Of a DNA stretch of 64,000 bases, positions 48,025 to 57,059 are shown one piece after another; the first letter of the stretch is position 1, and every line of letters begins with the position of its first letter. Made by a program: the position numbers and the translations under genes. Source of the stretch: an uncultured Gammaproteobacteria bacterium (GTDB lineage Bacteria > Pseudomonadota > Gammaproteobacteria > JAADHQ01); NCBI GenBank assembly GCA_947258755.1, contig CAMYJO010000017.1, positions 17,907-81,906 on the forward strand, written 5' to 3'. The notes under the pieces are model-generated. The model made no database searches, was not told the DNA's origin, and saw only the letters and a list, made by a program, of their open reading frames with translations.

Positions 48025-49224
48025 ATGGACAATCTTGCGACCCTGTTCCTAACCATCGGCGTTCTGCTATTCCTGGGCGTCCTGACTGACCACATAGGCC
48101 AACGCACACGCCTGCCCAGGGTGACATTACTGTTACTCTTCGGCATATTGATCGGACCCTCGGGGTTGTCCCTGCTGGCCGACATAAGCCAGCAATGGTT
48201 CCCCTTTTTCTCACACATCGCACTAGTCATGGTCGGATTTTTACTTGGAGAAAAGCTCACCCTCAGCCGCCTACGCAAAAACGGTCAGCTGATCATCGCC
48301 ATCTCCCTGTCTGTTGTTTTGACTACAGCAACCATAATGGCAGCCGGTCTGTTATTATTGGGTTTCAGTATAGAAATAGCGCTGCTACTGGCCGCGGTAG
48401 CGACTGCCACCGCGCCCGCGGCGACCACTGATGTCGTCCAGCAAATACGCGCCAAGGGTGCTTTTACCGATACGCTGCTAGGCATCGTTGCTATCGACGA
48501 TGCCTGGGGTCTGGTGCTGTTTAGTGTATTGCTCGCCATTCTACAAATGTTTTTTACAAACAGTACCGGCATCGAGACCATACTTCTCGGACTGCGTGAA
48601 ATTGGCGGCGCCTTGTTACTGGGTCTCTTGCTCGGTGTACCAATGGCCTATCTGACCGGCCGCATCAAACCGGGCGAACCGATGATGCTGGAGGCACTGG
48701 TCATGGTCTTTATCTGTGCCGGGATTTCTTTATGGATAGAAGTTTCCTTTTTATTGGCAGCAGTGATGATGGGGGCGACGGTTGCCAACCTGGCAAAGCA
48801 CCACACGCACCCGTTTCATGAAATCGAAAACATTGAACGACCGTTTATGGTACTGTTTTTCGTTCTCGCCGGAGCCTCACTGGATCTGGACAGCATCAAA
48901 ACTATTGGCTTGCTGGCAAGCGCTTACATGGTTCTACGTATCGCGGGAAGAATCATCGGCGCAGAAATCGGCTGTCGTCTGTTCACCAGGGAAACGACGG
49001 GCGGTCGACTGTACGGTCTGGCGCTGATGCCGCAAGCCGGAGTCGCCATGGCAATGGCATTGGTCGCCAGTCAACGCCTACCGCACCTGGCGAGCACGAT
49101 TCTGCCAGTCATCATTGCGACCACCATCGTATTTGAATTACTCGGCCCGATCCTAGCCCGCTATGCCCTGCTCAAATCGGGCGAAGGCGGCGATTTATTT
49201 TCGCATAAACGAAGAATAAAATAA
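48025..49224 (+). CDS. Cation:proton antiporter (CPA2-type)
   Basis: 399 residues, about 12 membrane helices, no C-terminal RCK domain. The Na+/H+ exchanger fold shows RLPRVTLLLLFGILIGPSGL near the start and the ion-binding acidic pair in IVAIDDAWGLVLF (residues about 154-166). It lacks cytoplasmic regulatory domains, so it resembles the short NapA/KefB-like transporters. It should exchange Na+ or K+ for protons at the inner membrane; the cation cannot be told. It stands alone after hemF, convergent with the hydrolase-thioredoxin gene. Confidence 0.87.
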   Translation: MDNLATLFLTIGVLLFLGVLTDHIGQRTRLPRVTLLLLFGILIGPSGLSLLADISQQWFPFFSHIALVMVGFLLGEKLTLSRLRKNGQLIIAISLSVVLTTATIMAAGLLLLGFSIEIALLLAAVATATAPAATTDVVQQIRAKGAFTDTLLGIVAIDDAWGLVLFSVLLAILQMFFTNSTGIETILLGLREIGGALLLGLLLGVPMAYLTGRIKPGEPMMLEALVMVFICAGISLWIEVSFLLAAVMMGATVANLAKHHTHPFHEIENIERPFMVLFFVLAGASLDLDSIKTIGLLASAYMVLRIAGRIIGAEIGCRLFTRETTGGRLYGLALMPQAGVAMAMALVASQRLPHLASTILPVIIATTIVFELLGPILARYALLKSGEGGDLFSHKRRIK

Positions 49225-49234
49225 CCTCCCGGAC

Positions 49235-50509
49235 CTAGTCCGCCAGTAGCCTGTCTATCTGCTGCAATACATCGGCCTGCATCCAGTCGATAGCTCCAAA
49301 CAGTGCCAAACGAATCCGGCCCTGTTTATCAATCACATAACTGGTCGGAAAGGCAAACACCTGCCAACGTTTGAGCGCAGCCCCATCGCTATCCATCAGT
49401 ATCGGGAATTGTACATTTACCTTTTCTTTTAAAAAGGCACGCACTGTCCGTTCACTCTCGGCCATATTGACCGCTAGTATCTCGAAGTCTTTTGCAGCAA
49501 AATGGTCCGCCAATTTTTGCATCGATGGCATCTCGTGCACACAGGGCGGACACCAACTGGCCCAAAAATTGACCAGCACGACTTTGCCCTTGAAAGCTTC
49601 CAGATCAACAATCTTGCCATGTAAATCACCGAGCGCTAATGGCGGCGGACTTGGATCACCCTGATAGTCACGCAAACGTCTCTCTTTTTTCGACGGAATC
49701 GCCAGGACCGGGGCTTGATGCAACGGTTTCAACGATACGCGAGACTTGTTGTTATATGCAGCCAGTAGCACGACTGATTGACGAAGCAGCACCGGTAATG
49801 ACTGCGCCATACCCTCTTCTACATCGGTGGCATCCGGACGATAATAGAAACGATCACGAACCTGCTCGAGGATACGTGCATACACATCACTGCCTGCGGA
49901 CGCCAGTGCCGGCAGCATGCGATCCAATTTCCAACGCCAGGGTGAGTTGGCCGGCTGGATAATAAATATCGGTAAATTGCTCTGTCTGACCACCGGCAAC
50001 AACTTACCTGGCATACCGGGCTCCGGGGTTTCGACAAATAGCTTCGGGCTTATCATCAGCACGCCACCCAATTGAGCAGTGTCGCCATAGCGTTGCTGCC
50101 AGGCCTGTGCCAGCCGCAGGCATAGTAATGCACCGCGACCGCTGGCAAGCAGAAACACGCGCTTGTTACTGAGTTGGCGTACCTTTTCCAACAATACCGC
50201 CAGCTCCGTCGCTGGTATGGATTCAATACTGCTGGGCAGGGCAGGCAAAAACCATGCACTCAAAACATCGGCCATCCACACCGATGTACCACTGGTGGCC
50301 AGGGCCTGCGCGGCCTTTCTCTCTTCCTCAAGCTGGCCCGATTCCGATGGTAACCACAGCAGCAGGTCATCACCTTCAGCGTTAAATTGCAGTACATTAA
50401 CGCCAATTTCGCTGCTGATCTGGATTTCCACAATGTCGGCCGCGAGCAATGCCACGGGGGTAATGAGGCATATCAGTAATAGGGGGAATACTAGTATCAA
50501 CTTTCGCAT
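49235..50509 (-). CDS. Periplasmic alpha/beta-hydrolase-like (DUF3530-like) and TlpA thioredoxin fusion
   Basis: 424 residues from the ATG at 50509, which begins a clear signal peptide (LILVFPLLLICLITPVALLA). Residues about 30-260 look like a DUF3530-type alpha/beta-hydrolase fold (LLLWLPSESGQLEEERKAAQ, GVLMISPKLFVETPEPG), but the elbow reads LLASGRGALLCL with no Ser between the glycines, so it is probably not catalytic. From about residue 280 a TlpA/ResA thioredoxin domain follows, with FWASWCPPCVHEM and FAFPTSYVIDKQG intact. The fusion suggests a periplasmic disulfide reductase with an attached binding domain. Divergent from oxyR. Confidence 0.82.
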   Translation of the reverse strand: MRKLILVFPLLLICLITPVALLAADIVEIQISSEIGVNVLQFNAEGDDLLLWLPSESGQLEEERKAAQALATSGTSVWMADVLSAWFLPALPSSIESIPATELAVLLEKVRQLSNKRVFLLASGRGALLCLRLAQAWQQRYGDTAQLGGVLMISPKLFVETPEPGMPGKLLPVVRQSNLPIFIIQPANSPWRWKLDRMLPALASAGSDVYARILEQVRDRFYYRPDATDVEEGMAQSLPVLLRQSVVLLAAYNNKSRVSLKPLHQAPVLAIPSKKERRLRDYQGDPSPPPLALGDLHGKIVDLEAFKGKVVLVNFWASWCPPCVHEMPSMQKLADHFAAKDFEILAVNMAESERTVRAFLKEKVNVQFPILMDSDGAALKRWQVFAFPTSYVIDKQGRIRLALFGAIDWMQADVLQQIDRLLAD

Positions 50510-50609
50510 GGCACTGCCTATGTGAACATAATATAATATTAAAAACAATAACTTAAATATATATTCACTATTTAATTGATAAGTAATTGCATTTGATTAT
50601 ACTTAAGCG

Positions 50610-50624
50610 ATAGACAATACCTAT
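50610..50624. promoter_or_regulatory. OxyR-like half operator at the oxyR start
   Basis: ATAG-ACAATAC-CTAT, a perfect ATAG-N7-CTAT, ends 7 bases before the oxyR ATG. OxyR binds four ATAG/CTAT elements at 10-11-bp intervals; here two are perfect. The place suits negative autoregulation of oxyR and could also affect the divergent gene. Confidence 0.6.
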
Positions 50625-50631
50625 TATAAAT

Positions 50632-51552
50632 ATGAACCTGAAAGACCTCAAATACATCATCACCGTTGCCGAAACCCGTCATTTCGGCAAGGCCGCCGCG
50701 CGTTGCTTTGTCAGTCAGCCGACCCTGAGCGGACAAATCAAAAAACTGGAACAGCAACTCGGTATCACCCTGTTCGAGCGTACCAACCGCTCAGTTGAGG
50801 TCACTGCCATCGGCGAACAAATCATCCAGCTGGCGCGCCAGGCCATTGATCAGACCGAGGCCATTGAACAACTGGCACTGGCCCATCAAGACCCATTGGC
50901 AGGGCCATTACGTATTGGCGCGATCCCGACCCTTAGCCCTTATTTGATGCCACTGATCCTGATGCCATTGCGCCGCCGTCATCCTCAGCTGAAACTGGTG
51001 TTATCTGAAGAAATGACCGACACCCTGCTGGCGCGCCTGCATAACCACGAAATTGATGCTGCGTTGCTGGCTACGCCGGTCGACGAGGATGGCCTGGAGA
51101 GCGTCACCCTGTTCAATGAACCGTTCTGGCTCGCGCACCCACGCCAACACTGGTTCTATAACCGTGAAACGATTAGCCGTGACGACCTCGATAACACCGA
51201 TATGTTACTGTTGTCCGAAGGTCACTGCCTGGCAAAGCAGGCCATGGATATCTGCCACCTGAGCGAACGCCAACAGCAAGGCGATATGGCCGACCTGCGT
51301 GCATCGAGCCTGGAAACCCTGTTACAACTGGTCGGCGCCGGCTTTGGCAGCACCCTGGTGCCGGCCTTGGCCCTACGCGGTTCATGGACCACAGACAGCG
51401 GCGTGATTGCCCGCAAGCTGGAATTGGACGATGCCTATCGGCAGGTGTCTATCGTTTTCCGCCAAACCTTCCCACGACAAAAGGCCCTGCAGGCCTTCGC
51501 GCAGGTCATCATGGATAATCTCCCCAATACCGTACAGGCAGTCAAAAATTAG
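50632..51552 (+). CDS. oxyR: Hydrogen-peroxide-sensing LysR-type regulator OxyR
   Basis: 306 residues. N-terminal winged helix (DLKYIITVAETRHFGKAAAR, SQPTLSGQIKKLEQQLG), then a periplasmic-binding-like sensor domain. The two redox cysteines are at exactly 199 (LSEGHCLAKQA) and 208 (MDICHLSE), the E. coli positions, so it should form the C199-C208 disulfide with peroxide. An ATAG-N7-CTAT site overlaps its translation start region. The next genes are a peroxiredoxin-glutaredoxin fusion and glutathione reductase, classic targets. Confidence 0.96.
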   Translation: MNLKDLKYIITVAETRHFGKAAARCFVSQPTLSGQIKKLEQQLGITLFERTNRSVEVTAIGEQIIQLARQAIDQTEAIEQLALAHQDPLAGPLRIGAIPTLSPYLMPLILMPLRRRHPQLKLVLSEEMTDTLLARLHNHEIDAALLATPVDEDGLESVTLFNEPFWLAHPRQHWFYNRETISRDDLDNTDMLLLSEGHCLAKQAMDICHLSERQQQGDMADLRASSLETLLQLVGAGFGSTLVPALALRGSWTTDSGVIARKLELDDAYRQVSIVFRQTFPRQKALQAFAQVIMDNLPNTVQAVKN

Positions 51553-51672
51553 GCCTGATCCAAGCCACCTAAATTAGCATTAATTCATTAAATACAGTTA
51601 CTTAATAGGAGATCGGGGGCCGTATTCTACGTGTTTGGGCTAAGCCGCCTGTGTACGCTATTCCCACTTATA

Positions 51673-51709
51673 ATAGGCAATACCTATTAATAAGATAATA
51701 ACAAACGAT
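51673..51709 (+). promoter_or_regulatory. OxyR operator upstream of the peroxiredoxin-glutaredoxin gene
   Basis: Four elements at N7 spacing: ATAG (51673-51676), CTAT (51684-51687), ATAA (51695-51698), CGAT (51706-51709). The ATAG-N7-CTAT-N7-ATAG-N7-CTAT consensus is met at 14 of 16 positions. A -10-like TATAAA begins at 51712, so bound OxyR would overlap the -35 region as at activated promoters. Confidence 0.78.
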
Positions 51710-51799
51710 TTTATAAATAACTCTACCAGCCCGATAATGACTCCTGACAACGAAATTCACCGGGCTTTGCCCCAGTAAACGAAATGATTGGAGAATATT

Positions 51800-52543
51800 A
51801 TGTTAGCAAACAAAGAAGGCCAGGCAGTTCCACAAGTCACTTTTCGTACCCGCCGTGGACATGAGTGGGTCGATGTCAACAGTGATGAAATCTTCAACAA
51901 CAAGACCGTGATCGTATTCGCGCTGCCGGGTGCTTTCACACCCACCTGCTCGTCAACTCATGTTCCGCGCTACAACCAGCTGACGCCGACATTCAAACAA
52001 CACGGGGTCGATGAGGTGGTCTGTATCTCGGTCAACGATGCCTTTGTCATGAACGAATGGCAGCGTGAGCAACACGCCGACAACATCACCTTCATGCCGG
52101 ATGGTAATGGCGATTTCAGTCGTGCTATGGACATGCTGGTGCCGAAGAGTGACCTTGGTTTTGGTGAACGTTCATGGCGTTATTCGATGTTAGTGCGAAA
52201 TGGCGTCATCGAAAAGCAATTCATCGAACCGGATGTAGCGGGCGACCCGTTCGAGGTTTCGGATGCTGACACGATGCTGGCCTATCTCGCACCACAGGCG
52301 CAAAAGCCGCTGGATGTCACCGTCTTTACCCGCGAGGGCTGTGAATTCTGCATCCGCGCCAAGGGCATGCTGACCGATGCCGGCATTGCCTACGAGGAAT
52401 TGGTGCTGAATCGGGATTACAACGAAGCAACTATTCGCGCAGTCTCCGGTGAGGCGACAGTACCGCAGATCTTCATCAACGGGGAACGCATCGGCGGCTC
52501 TGAAGCCTTGCAGCAGTACCTTGCACGACGTGATGCCGCATAA
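51800..52543 (+). CDS. Peroxiredoxin-glutaredoxin fusion (Prx5/Grx hybrid)
   Basis: 247 residues from the ATG at 51800 (GGAG 7 bases upstream; an in-frame TTG 12 bases earlier is unlikely). Residues 1-165 are a Prx5-type peroxiredoxin with the peroxidatic Cys50 in [18 protein letters not shown]. Residues about 173-247 are a glutaredoxin with FTREGCEFC (Cys181, Cys184) and [14 protein letters not shown]. In such hybrids glutathione and the glutaredoxin part reduce the peroxidase part. Its operator and the gor gene just downstream agree with this. Confidence 0.95.
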   Translation: MLANKEGQAVPQVTFRTRRGHEWVDVNSDEIFNNKTVIVFALPGAFTPTCSSTHVPRYNQLTPTFKQHGVDEVVCISVNDAFVMNEWQREQHADNITFMPDGNGDFSRAMDMLVPKSDLGFGERSWRYSMLVRNGVIEKQFIEPDVAGDPFEVSDADTMLAYLAPQAQKPLDVTVFTREGCEFCIRAKGMLTDAGIAYEELVLNRDYNEATIRAVSGEATVPQIFINGERIGGSEALQQYLARRDAA

Positions 52544-52561
52544 ACCAGGTATCAAGCAGCA

Positions 52562-52584
52562 TGCGCCCTGCCTGGCGGGGCGCA
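52562..52584 (+). other. Intercistronic hairpin between prx-grx and gor
   Basis: TGCGCCC (52562-52568) pairs with GGGCGCA (52578-52584) around a 9-base loop, 18 bases after the prx-grx stop and 20 before gor. There is only a short AAATTT after it, so it is more likely an mRNA-stability or partial-attenuation element than a full terminator. Confidence 0.4.
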
Positions 52585-52603
52585 AATTTAAGGGGAAAAC
52601 AGC

Positions 52604-54022
52604 ATGAACAAGCAACATTATGACCTTATTGCCATCGGTGGCGGCAGTGGCGGCCTCGCGGTTGCCGAACAGGCTGCAGCTCAAGGTAAAAAAGTAGCGA
52701 TCATCGAGGCCAGTCGTATCGGTGGCACCTGTGTCAACAACGGCTGTGTACCGAAAAAGGTCATGTGGTATGCCGCCAATCTGGCCCATGCCGTTGATGA
52801 TGCCAAGGACTTCGGCATTGCGGCCACACGTGGCAACACAGACTGGAATAAACTGGTCAAGGCGCGCGAGGACTATATCAGCAATATCAATGATTACTGG
52901 AATGGCTACGTCAACGACACTGGCATTGAGCATATTCATGGCTATGCACGCTTTGTTGATGCGCATACCGTTGACGTCAATGGCCAGCATTATAGTGCCG
53001 AGCATATTGTCATCGCCACCGGTGGTCAGCCAATCATCCCACCTGTTAAAGGCGCCGATCTTGGCATCACATCGGACGGGTTTTTCCAGATGCAGCAATT
53101 ACCAAAGCGTGTCGCGGTCATCGGTGGCGGTTATATTGGTGTTGAATTGAGCGGTGTCTTACAGGCACTGGGTTCCTCGGTAACACTGCTTGCCATGGAA
53201 CAGCGCTTATTGCATCGTTTCGACCCGATGATTGCCAACGTGCTGGAAAGTGAAATGCAAAAACAAGGCATCCGTGTTCAGACCGCATTCCAGGTCGATG
53301 CCTTATCGCGTTCTGCAGAAGGCATTGTCGTGCATGGCACAGATGATCGCGTCGAACAGGCCTTTGATACTGTCATCTGGGCAGTCGGTCGTCGGCCGAA
53401 CACCGACGGGCTAGCACTGGAGAACGCCGGCGTTACGGTAATGGCTAATGGGGTGATCCCGGTAGATACCTATGAAAACACCGATATCGACGGTATCTAT
53501 GCCATCGGTGATATCACCGGCAAAGCGGCCTTGACCCCGGTGGCGATCGCCGCTGGACGCAAACTGGCTGAACGTCTATTTGCCGGCAAGGCCGATAGCA
53601 AGGTCAATTATGACAACATCCCCAGTGTTGTCTTCGCCCATCCGCCCATTGCGACAATCGGCTTGAGCGAGGATGAAGCGCGCCAACAATACGCTGACTC
53701 GGTGACTGTCTATCGCAGTGAGTTTACGCCGATGCGGCATGCCTTATCGGAACATGGTAGTGTCACCGCGATGAAACTGATCTGTGCCGGTGACAAGGAA
53801 AGGGTTGTTGGTATTCACATCATTGGAGATATCGCCGACGAAATGTTGCAAGGATTTGCCGTCGCGGTAACAATGGGGGCCACCAAGGCCAATTTCGACA
53901 GCACCATGGCCATTCACCCCAGCAGTGCCGAAGAACTGGTAACGCTGCGGGTTGCCGCAACGGACGTCGAACCCGCCATCAGCGATGTCGACGCCGGCAA
54001 TGAATGGAAGCGCACGGCTTGA
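52604..54022 (+). CDS. gor: Glutathione-disulfide reductase
   Basis: 472 residues, with AAGGGG 8 bases before the ATG. FAD/NADPH disulfide oxidoreductase: FAD fold [17 protein letters not shown], redox pair [13 protein letters not shown] (Cys43, Cys48), NADPH fold [19 protein letters not shown], and C-terminal catalytic His-Glu in [15 protein letters not shown]. The motif pattern fits glutathione rather than thioredoxin or lipoamide reductase. It regenerates the glutathione used by the upstream peroxiredoxin-glutaredoxin, probably from the same OxyR-controlled transcript. Confidence 0.95.
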   Translation: MNKQHYDLIAIGGGSGGLAVAEQAAAQGKKVAIIEASRIGGTCVNNGCVPKKVMWYAANLAHAVDDAKDFGIAATRGNTDWNKLVKAREDYISNINDYWNGYVNDTGIEHIHGYARFVDAHTVDVNGQHYSAEHIVIATGGQPIIPPVKGADLGITSDGFFQMQQLPKRVAVIGGGYIGVELSGVLQALGSSVTLLAMEQRLLHRFDPMIANVLESEMQKQGIRVQTAFQVDALSRSAEGIVVHGTDDRVEQAFDTVIWAVGRRPNTDGLALENAGVTVMANGVIPVDTYENTDIDGIYAIGDITGKAALTPVAIAAGRKLAERLFAGKADSKVNYDNIPSVVFAHPPIATIGLSEDEARQQYADSVTVYRSEFTPMRHALSEHGSVTAMKLICAGDKERVVGIHIIGDIADEMLQGFAVAVTMGATKANFDSTMAIHPSSAEELVTLRVAATDVEPAISDVDAGNEWKRTA

Positions 54023-54065
54023 TGGCTTATCTTCATCAATCAATTAAGGACAGTGACAACACAAC

Positions 54066-54542
54066 ATGACAGTCGCAATCGATATCAGGGCAGCCACATC
54101 CGCCGACCTCGACGCCATTAACCATGTTATTACCGCTGCGGTAATGACATGGGATTTGCCCGAGCGTGTCAAACGCCTGTCACTGCCAAGTTATTACTAT
54201 GAGGAAATCGATCTGGATCATTTCCAAATGTTACTGGCATGTATCGAAGACAAGCCGGTCGCTGTGATAGCACTGGAACATGAAAACCGGGCGGGCGAAT
54301 CTATGAACAAAGGTACGCTGATTCATGGATTGTTTGTTGACCCCGAATTTCAACGTAGGGGCATTGGTACATACCTGTTCAAACAGGCCGAAGACATTGC
54401 CAGACAACAGGCCGCCGCTGGCTTGATGGTCAGGGCGCAAAAGGATGCCATAGGATTTTTTTCCACGATGGGGATGGTCAAACTTTCCGTGAGTAACGAA
54501 AAACAAGATTACGCTGACCGTTATTGGAAGCAACTAAGCTAA
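54066..54542 (+). CDS. GNAT-family N-acetyltransferase
   Basis: 158 residues. GNAT fold with the acetyl-CoA-binding motif FVDPEFQRRGIGTYLFKQAE (Q/R-x-x-G-x-G/A type) around residues 97-116 and a C-terminal AQKDAIGFFSTMGMV. The N-terminus (IRAATSADLDAINHVITAAV) is the usual first strand and helix. The substrate is unknown. It lies 43 bases after gor on the same strand and may share its transcript. Confidence 0.88.
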   Translation: MTVAIDIRAATSADLDAINHVITAAVMTWDLPERVKRLSLPSYYYEEIDLDHFQMLLACIEDKPVAVIALEHENRAGESMNKGTLIHGLFVDPEFQRRGIGTYLFKQAEDIARQQAAAGLMVRAQKDAIGFFSTMGMVKLSVSNEKQDYADRYWKQLS

Positions 54543-54559
54543 GGAGCTTTGATTAATTC

Positions 54560-54579
54560 GTCATTGCGATCGCAATGAC
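54560..54579. repeat. Perfect 20-bp palindrome between convergent genes
   Basis: GTCATTGCGA followed directly by TCGCAATGAC is a perfect 20-bp palindrome with a GCGATCGC core, between the acetyltransferase and the Dabb gene. It resembles the ends of the GTCATTGCGA-type palindromic elements spread through many bacterial genomes, and may serve as a two-way hairpin. Confidence 0.7.
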
Positions 54580-54607
54580 ATATGATTTCGAATTACTCTG
54601 AGGCCCC

Positions 54608-54919
54608 CTAAACCTGATAATCAATCACCCGTCTTTCAGTTCTGATCGATTGCACAAACGGTTTGATTTTAACGTGCTCGGGGTGAGGATAATAATTCTC
54701 CAGCGCCTCAGTATTCTCAAATTCCGAGTACAAAATAACATCGGCATCATCCGCGCCGCTATCATCGCCTGCCATCGTAATGCCTACTTCAAGCAGAATC
54801 ATTCCCGGTATTTTACCATTCAAAGATTCCAGTTCATTTTTTAATTGCAGCGCATTATCCAATTTGGATCTTCCATTGGCTTCATCTTTTAGTTTCCACA
54901 AAACAATATGTTTGATCAT
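54608..54919 (-). CDS. Dabb-family (stress-responsive A/B barrel) protein
   Basis: 103 residues: MIKHIVLWKLKDEANGRSK at the start, ELESLNGKIPGMILLEVGI, DVILYSEFENTEALENYYPH and HPEHVKIKPFVQSI. This is the dimeric alpha+beta barrel fold. Members range from monooxygenase-like enzymes to proteins of unknown role; no catalytic residues can be assigned. It follows the YciI-like gene by about 11 bases, so the two small barrel proteins form an operon. Confidence 0.87.
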   Translation of the reverse strand: MIKHIVLWKLKDEANGRSKLDNALQLKNELESLNGKIPGMILLEVGITMAGDDSGADDADVILYSEFENTEALENYYPHPEHVKIKPFVQSIRTERRVIDYQV

Positions 54920-54930
54920 CGGCGTACCAT

Positions 54931-55218
54931 TTAATCCAGAAGAAATTGCAAGCGTTCATCGGCTTTCGCAGGCGAGATCTCAAGGATTTCGGCGCTGACC
55001 ACATTCTCGGCCACAAACGGGTCATCATTGACACGAGTGTACAGATCGTCCAGTGACGTGTTATGCGCAACAATCCCGCCACCCAGGCCAGGCTGGAGGC
55101 TACCGGCCAACAAAAATACACCGTCATCAAAACCGCGCTTTAGCCACGCGTTGTGGCCGTCCATGAATTGACCGGCTTGCGACTTATTCTCAGAAAATTT
55201 TAGTAATACGATAAACAT
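54931..55218 (-). CDS. YciI-like protein
   Basis: 95 residues from the ATG at 55218. An AGGAG lies about 10 bases upstream, while the ATG at 55227 is directly adjacent to it and too close. The sequence (MFIVLLKFSENKSQAGQFMD, FLLAGSLQPGLGGGIVAHNT, DPFVAENVVSAEILEISPAK) matches the YciI/YCII ferredoxin-like fold with the conserved His-Asp region. The function is unknown in most members. Confidence 0.85.
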   Translation of the reverse strand: MFIVLLKFSENKSQAGQFMDGHNAWLKRGFDDGVFLLAGSLQPGLGGGIVAHNTSLDDLYTRVNDDPFVAENVVSAEILEISPAKADERLQFLLD

Positions 55219-55317
55219 TAACTGCATTCTCCTATATATTTTAATGAATGATCCTGTTCAGCTGGCATGATTTCTTGTCTAATCAAGATTAATAATTTAA
55301 TACTCACTGCAGAAAAT

Positions 55318-56382
55318 TCAGTTCAGCAAGGCCACGCTTTTGACTTGCGCATAAACAGCTTTGCCAGGTTGCAGGTCAAGTTCAACGGCTGATTTATTGG
55401 TGATACGCGATAGCAAGGCTACACCCCCGGCGATGAGGCGCACCGTGACCTGGGCACCGCCCTCATGCGTGATGGCATCGACGGTCGCCGGAAATATATT
55501 CAGGATACTGGTACCAGATTGGTGCTCCAGGGTCAGACTGACATCGCGGGCCGCCAGCTGTAACCTGACGTGACTGCCCAGTGGCAACTCTTTATGGGGC
55601 ACTGCAATCTGACCTCCGCTAAATTCCAAATGAGTCAGATGAAAATTCGTGTCATGCTCGATGACCTGCGCGTCAATAATGGCCGCTGCATCACTCGCAT
55701 GCGCCAATGGCAGGTCGAGTCGGGTAAATATTTCATGCACGTCTCCGTTCGCTTTGATTTTACCGTCTTGCATTAACACCAGGTGATTGGCCAGACGTGC
55801 GACCTCATCGTGCGAATGACTGACATAGATGACCGGGATATCCAGCTCATCATGCAAGGATTCGATATAAGGCATAATCTCCTGTTTACGCTCAGCATCA
55901 AGCGCCGCCAAGGGTTCATCCATCAACAACAGCCGCGGACTGACTGCCAGGGCGCGAGCGATGGCGACCCGTTGGCGCTCACCACCCGATAAAGTGTCCG
56001 GTTTACGCTTCAGTAGATGCCCGATCCCCAATAGCTCGATCGCTTTTTGCATTGAGACTTTGCGTTCTGTCGCTGGCACGCGCTTAACGCCATACTCAAG
56101 ATTACGCTGCACGCTCAGGTGTGCAAACAGACTGGCTTCCTGAAAAACATAAGCTATCGGGCGGCGGTGCGGCAGCACAAAACGGTTACCATCTTGCCAG
56201 GTCAAATTGCCTACTTTCAGAAATCCATTACGGCAATGCTCCAGTCCTGCCAACAACCTCAGCAATGTGGTCTTTCCACAACCGGAGGGACCGAACACCG
56301 CCGTGATTCCCTGTGCTGGAATACTCAGATCAAGGTCCAGACTGAAGTCGGTCCTGCGCAAGTGGAAGCGGACGTCGATCAT
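55318..56382 (-). CDS. modC: Molybdate ABC transporter ATP-binding protein
   Basis: 354 residues from the ATG at 56382, which overlaps the modB stop as ATGA; upstream in-frame residues are spurious. ABC ATPase with Walker [15 protein letters not shown]-loop [12 protein letters not shown], signature [15 protein letters not shown], Walker [13 protein letters not shown] and the His switch [11 protein letters not shown]-terminal molybdate-binding (Mop/TOBE) domain follows from about residue 290 ([15 protein letters not shown]). It powers molybdate uptake through ModB. Confidence 0.97.
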   Translation of the reverse strand: MIDVRFHLRRTDFSLDLDLSIPAQGITAVFGPSGCGKTTLLRLLAGLEHCRNGFLKVGNLTWQDGNRFVLPHRRPIAYVFQEASLFAHLSVQRNLEYGVKRVPATERKVSMQKAIELLGIGHLLKRKPDTLSGGERQRVAIARALAVSPRLLLMDEPLAALDAERKQEIMPYIESLHDELDIPVIYVSHSHDEVARLANHLVLMQDGKIKANGDVHEIFTRLDLPLAHASDAAAIIDAQVIEHDTNFHLTHLEFSGGQIAVPHKELPLGSHVRLQLAARDVSLTLEHQSGTSILNIFPATVDAITHEGGAQVTVRLIAGGVALLSRITNKSAVELDLQPGKAVYAQVKSVALLN

Positions 56383-57059
56383 GGCCGCGCGACCCGGAAT
56401 CGACGATTGAGCGCATAGACGGCAATTAGCAGCACAAACGACAGCAGTAACAGACCGCCCGACAACCAATGGGCATGCGTATATTCGAGCCCTTCCACAT
56501 GATCATAGATGGCGATGGAGACGACCTGGGTTTCACCGGGTATATTGCCACCAATCATCAGCACTACACCAAATTCACCCAGCGTGTGCGCAAAACCCAG
56601 CACCGTTGCTGTTAGAAAACCGGGGCGAGCCAGTGGCACGGCTACCGTAAAAAACCGGTCCAACGGTGATGCGCGCAAGGTCGCCGCCACTTCTAACGGC
56701 CGACGGCCAACGGCCATAAAGGCATCTTGCAAGGGCTGGATAACAAAAGGCATCGAGTAGATCACCGAGCCGATGACCAAACCGGTAAAGGTAAAGGCCA
56801 ATGGCTTGCCTCCCATTGATTCCATCAGGCCACCTACAGGGCCGTGCGGACCTAGAGCGATAAGCAGGTAAAATCCGAGTACGGTCGGCGGTAACACCAA
56901 TGGCAATGCGACCACGGCCTCGAGCACAAATTTGAAGCGCCAACGCGTGCGCGCCAACCACCAGGCGAGCGGGGTTCCCAACACCAGCAGGATCATAGTC
57001 GTGATCACGGCCAGCTTCAGTGTAATAGCGAGCGCGGTGAGGTCGGCTTCATTAAACAT
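56379..57059 (-). CDS. modB: Molybdate ABC transporter permease
   Basis: 226 residues, five or six membrane helices. The cytoplasmic EAA loop ([21 protein letters not shown]) that contacts ModC is intact, as is the start [20 protein letters not shown]. It overlaps modC by 4 bases and touches modA, so modABC are translated as a unit. Confidence 0.97.
   Translation of the reverse strand: MFNEADLTALAITLKLAVITTMILLVLGTPLAWWLARTRWRFKFVLEAVVALPLVLPPTVLGFYLLIALGPHGPVGGLMESMGGKPLAFTFTGLVIGSVIYSMPFVIQPLQDAFMAVGRRPLEVAATLRASPLDRFFTVAVPLARPGFLTATVLGFAHTLGEFGVVLMIGGNIPGETQVVSIAIYDHVEGLEYTHAHWLSGGLLLLSFVLLIAVYALNRRFRVARP

Noticed and set aside
52190..53098. Long open frame (302 codons) opposite the prx-grx and gor genes
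   Set aside because: It spans two confidently identified genes on the other strand with intact motifs; its length is a by-product of their codon use, and its product looks like no protein family.
55361..56418. Several plus-strand frames opposite modC
   Set aside because: Shadows of the ABC ATPase gene.
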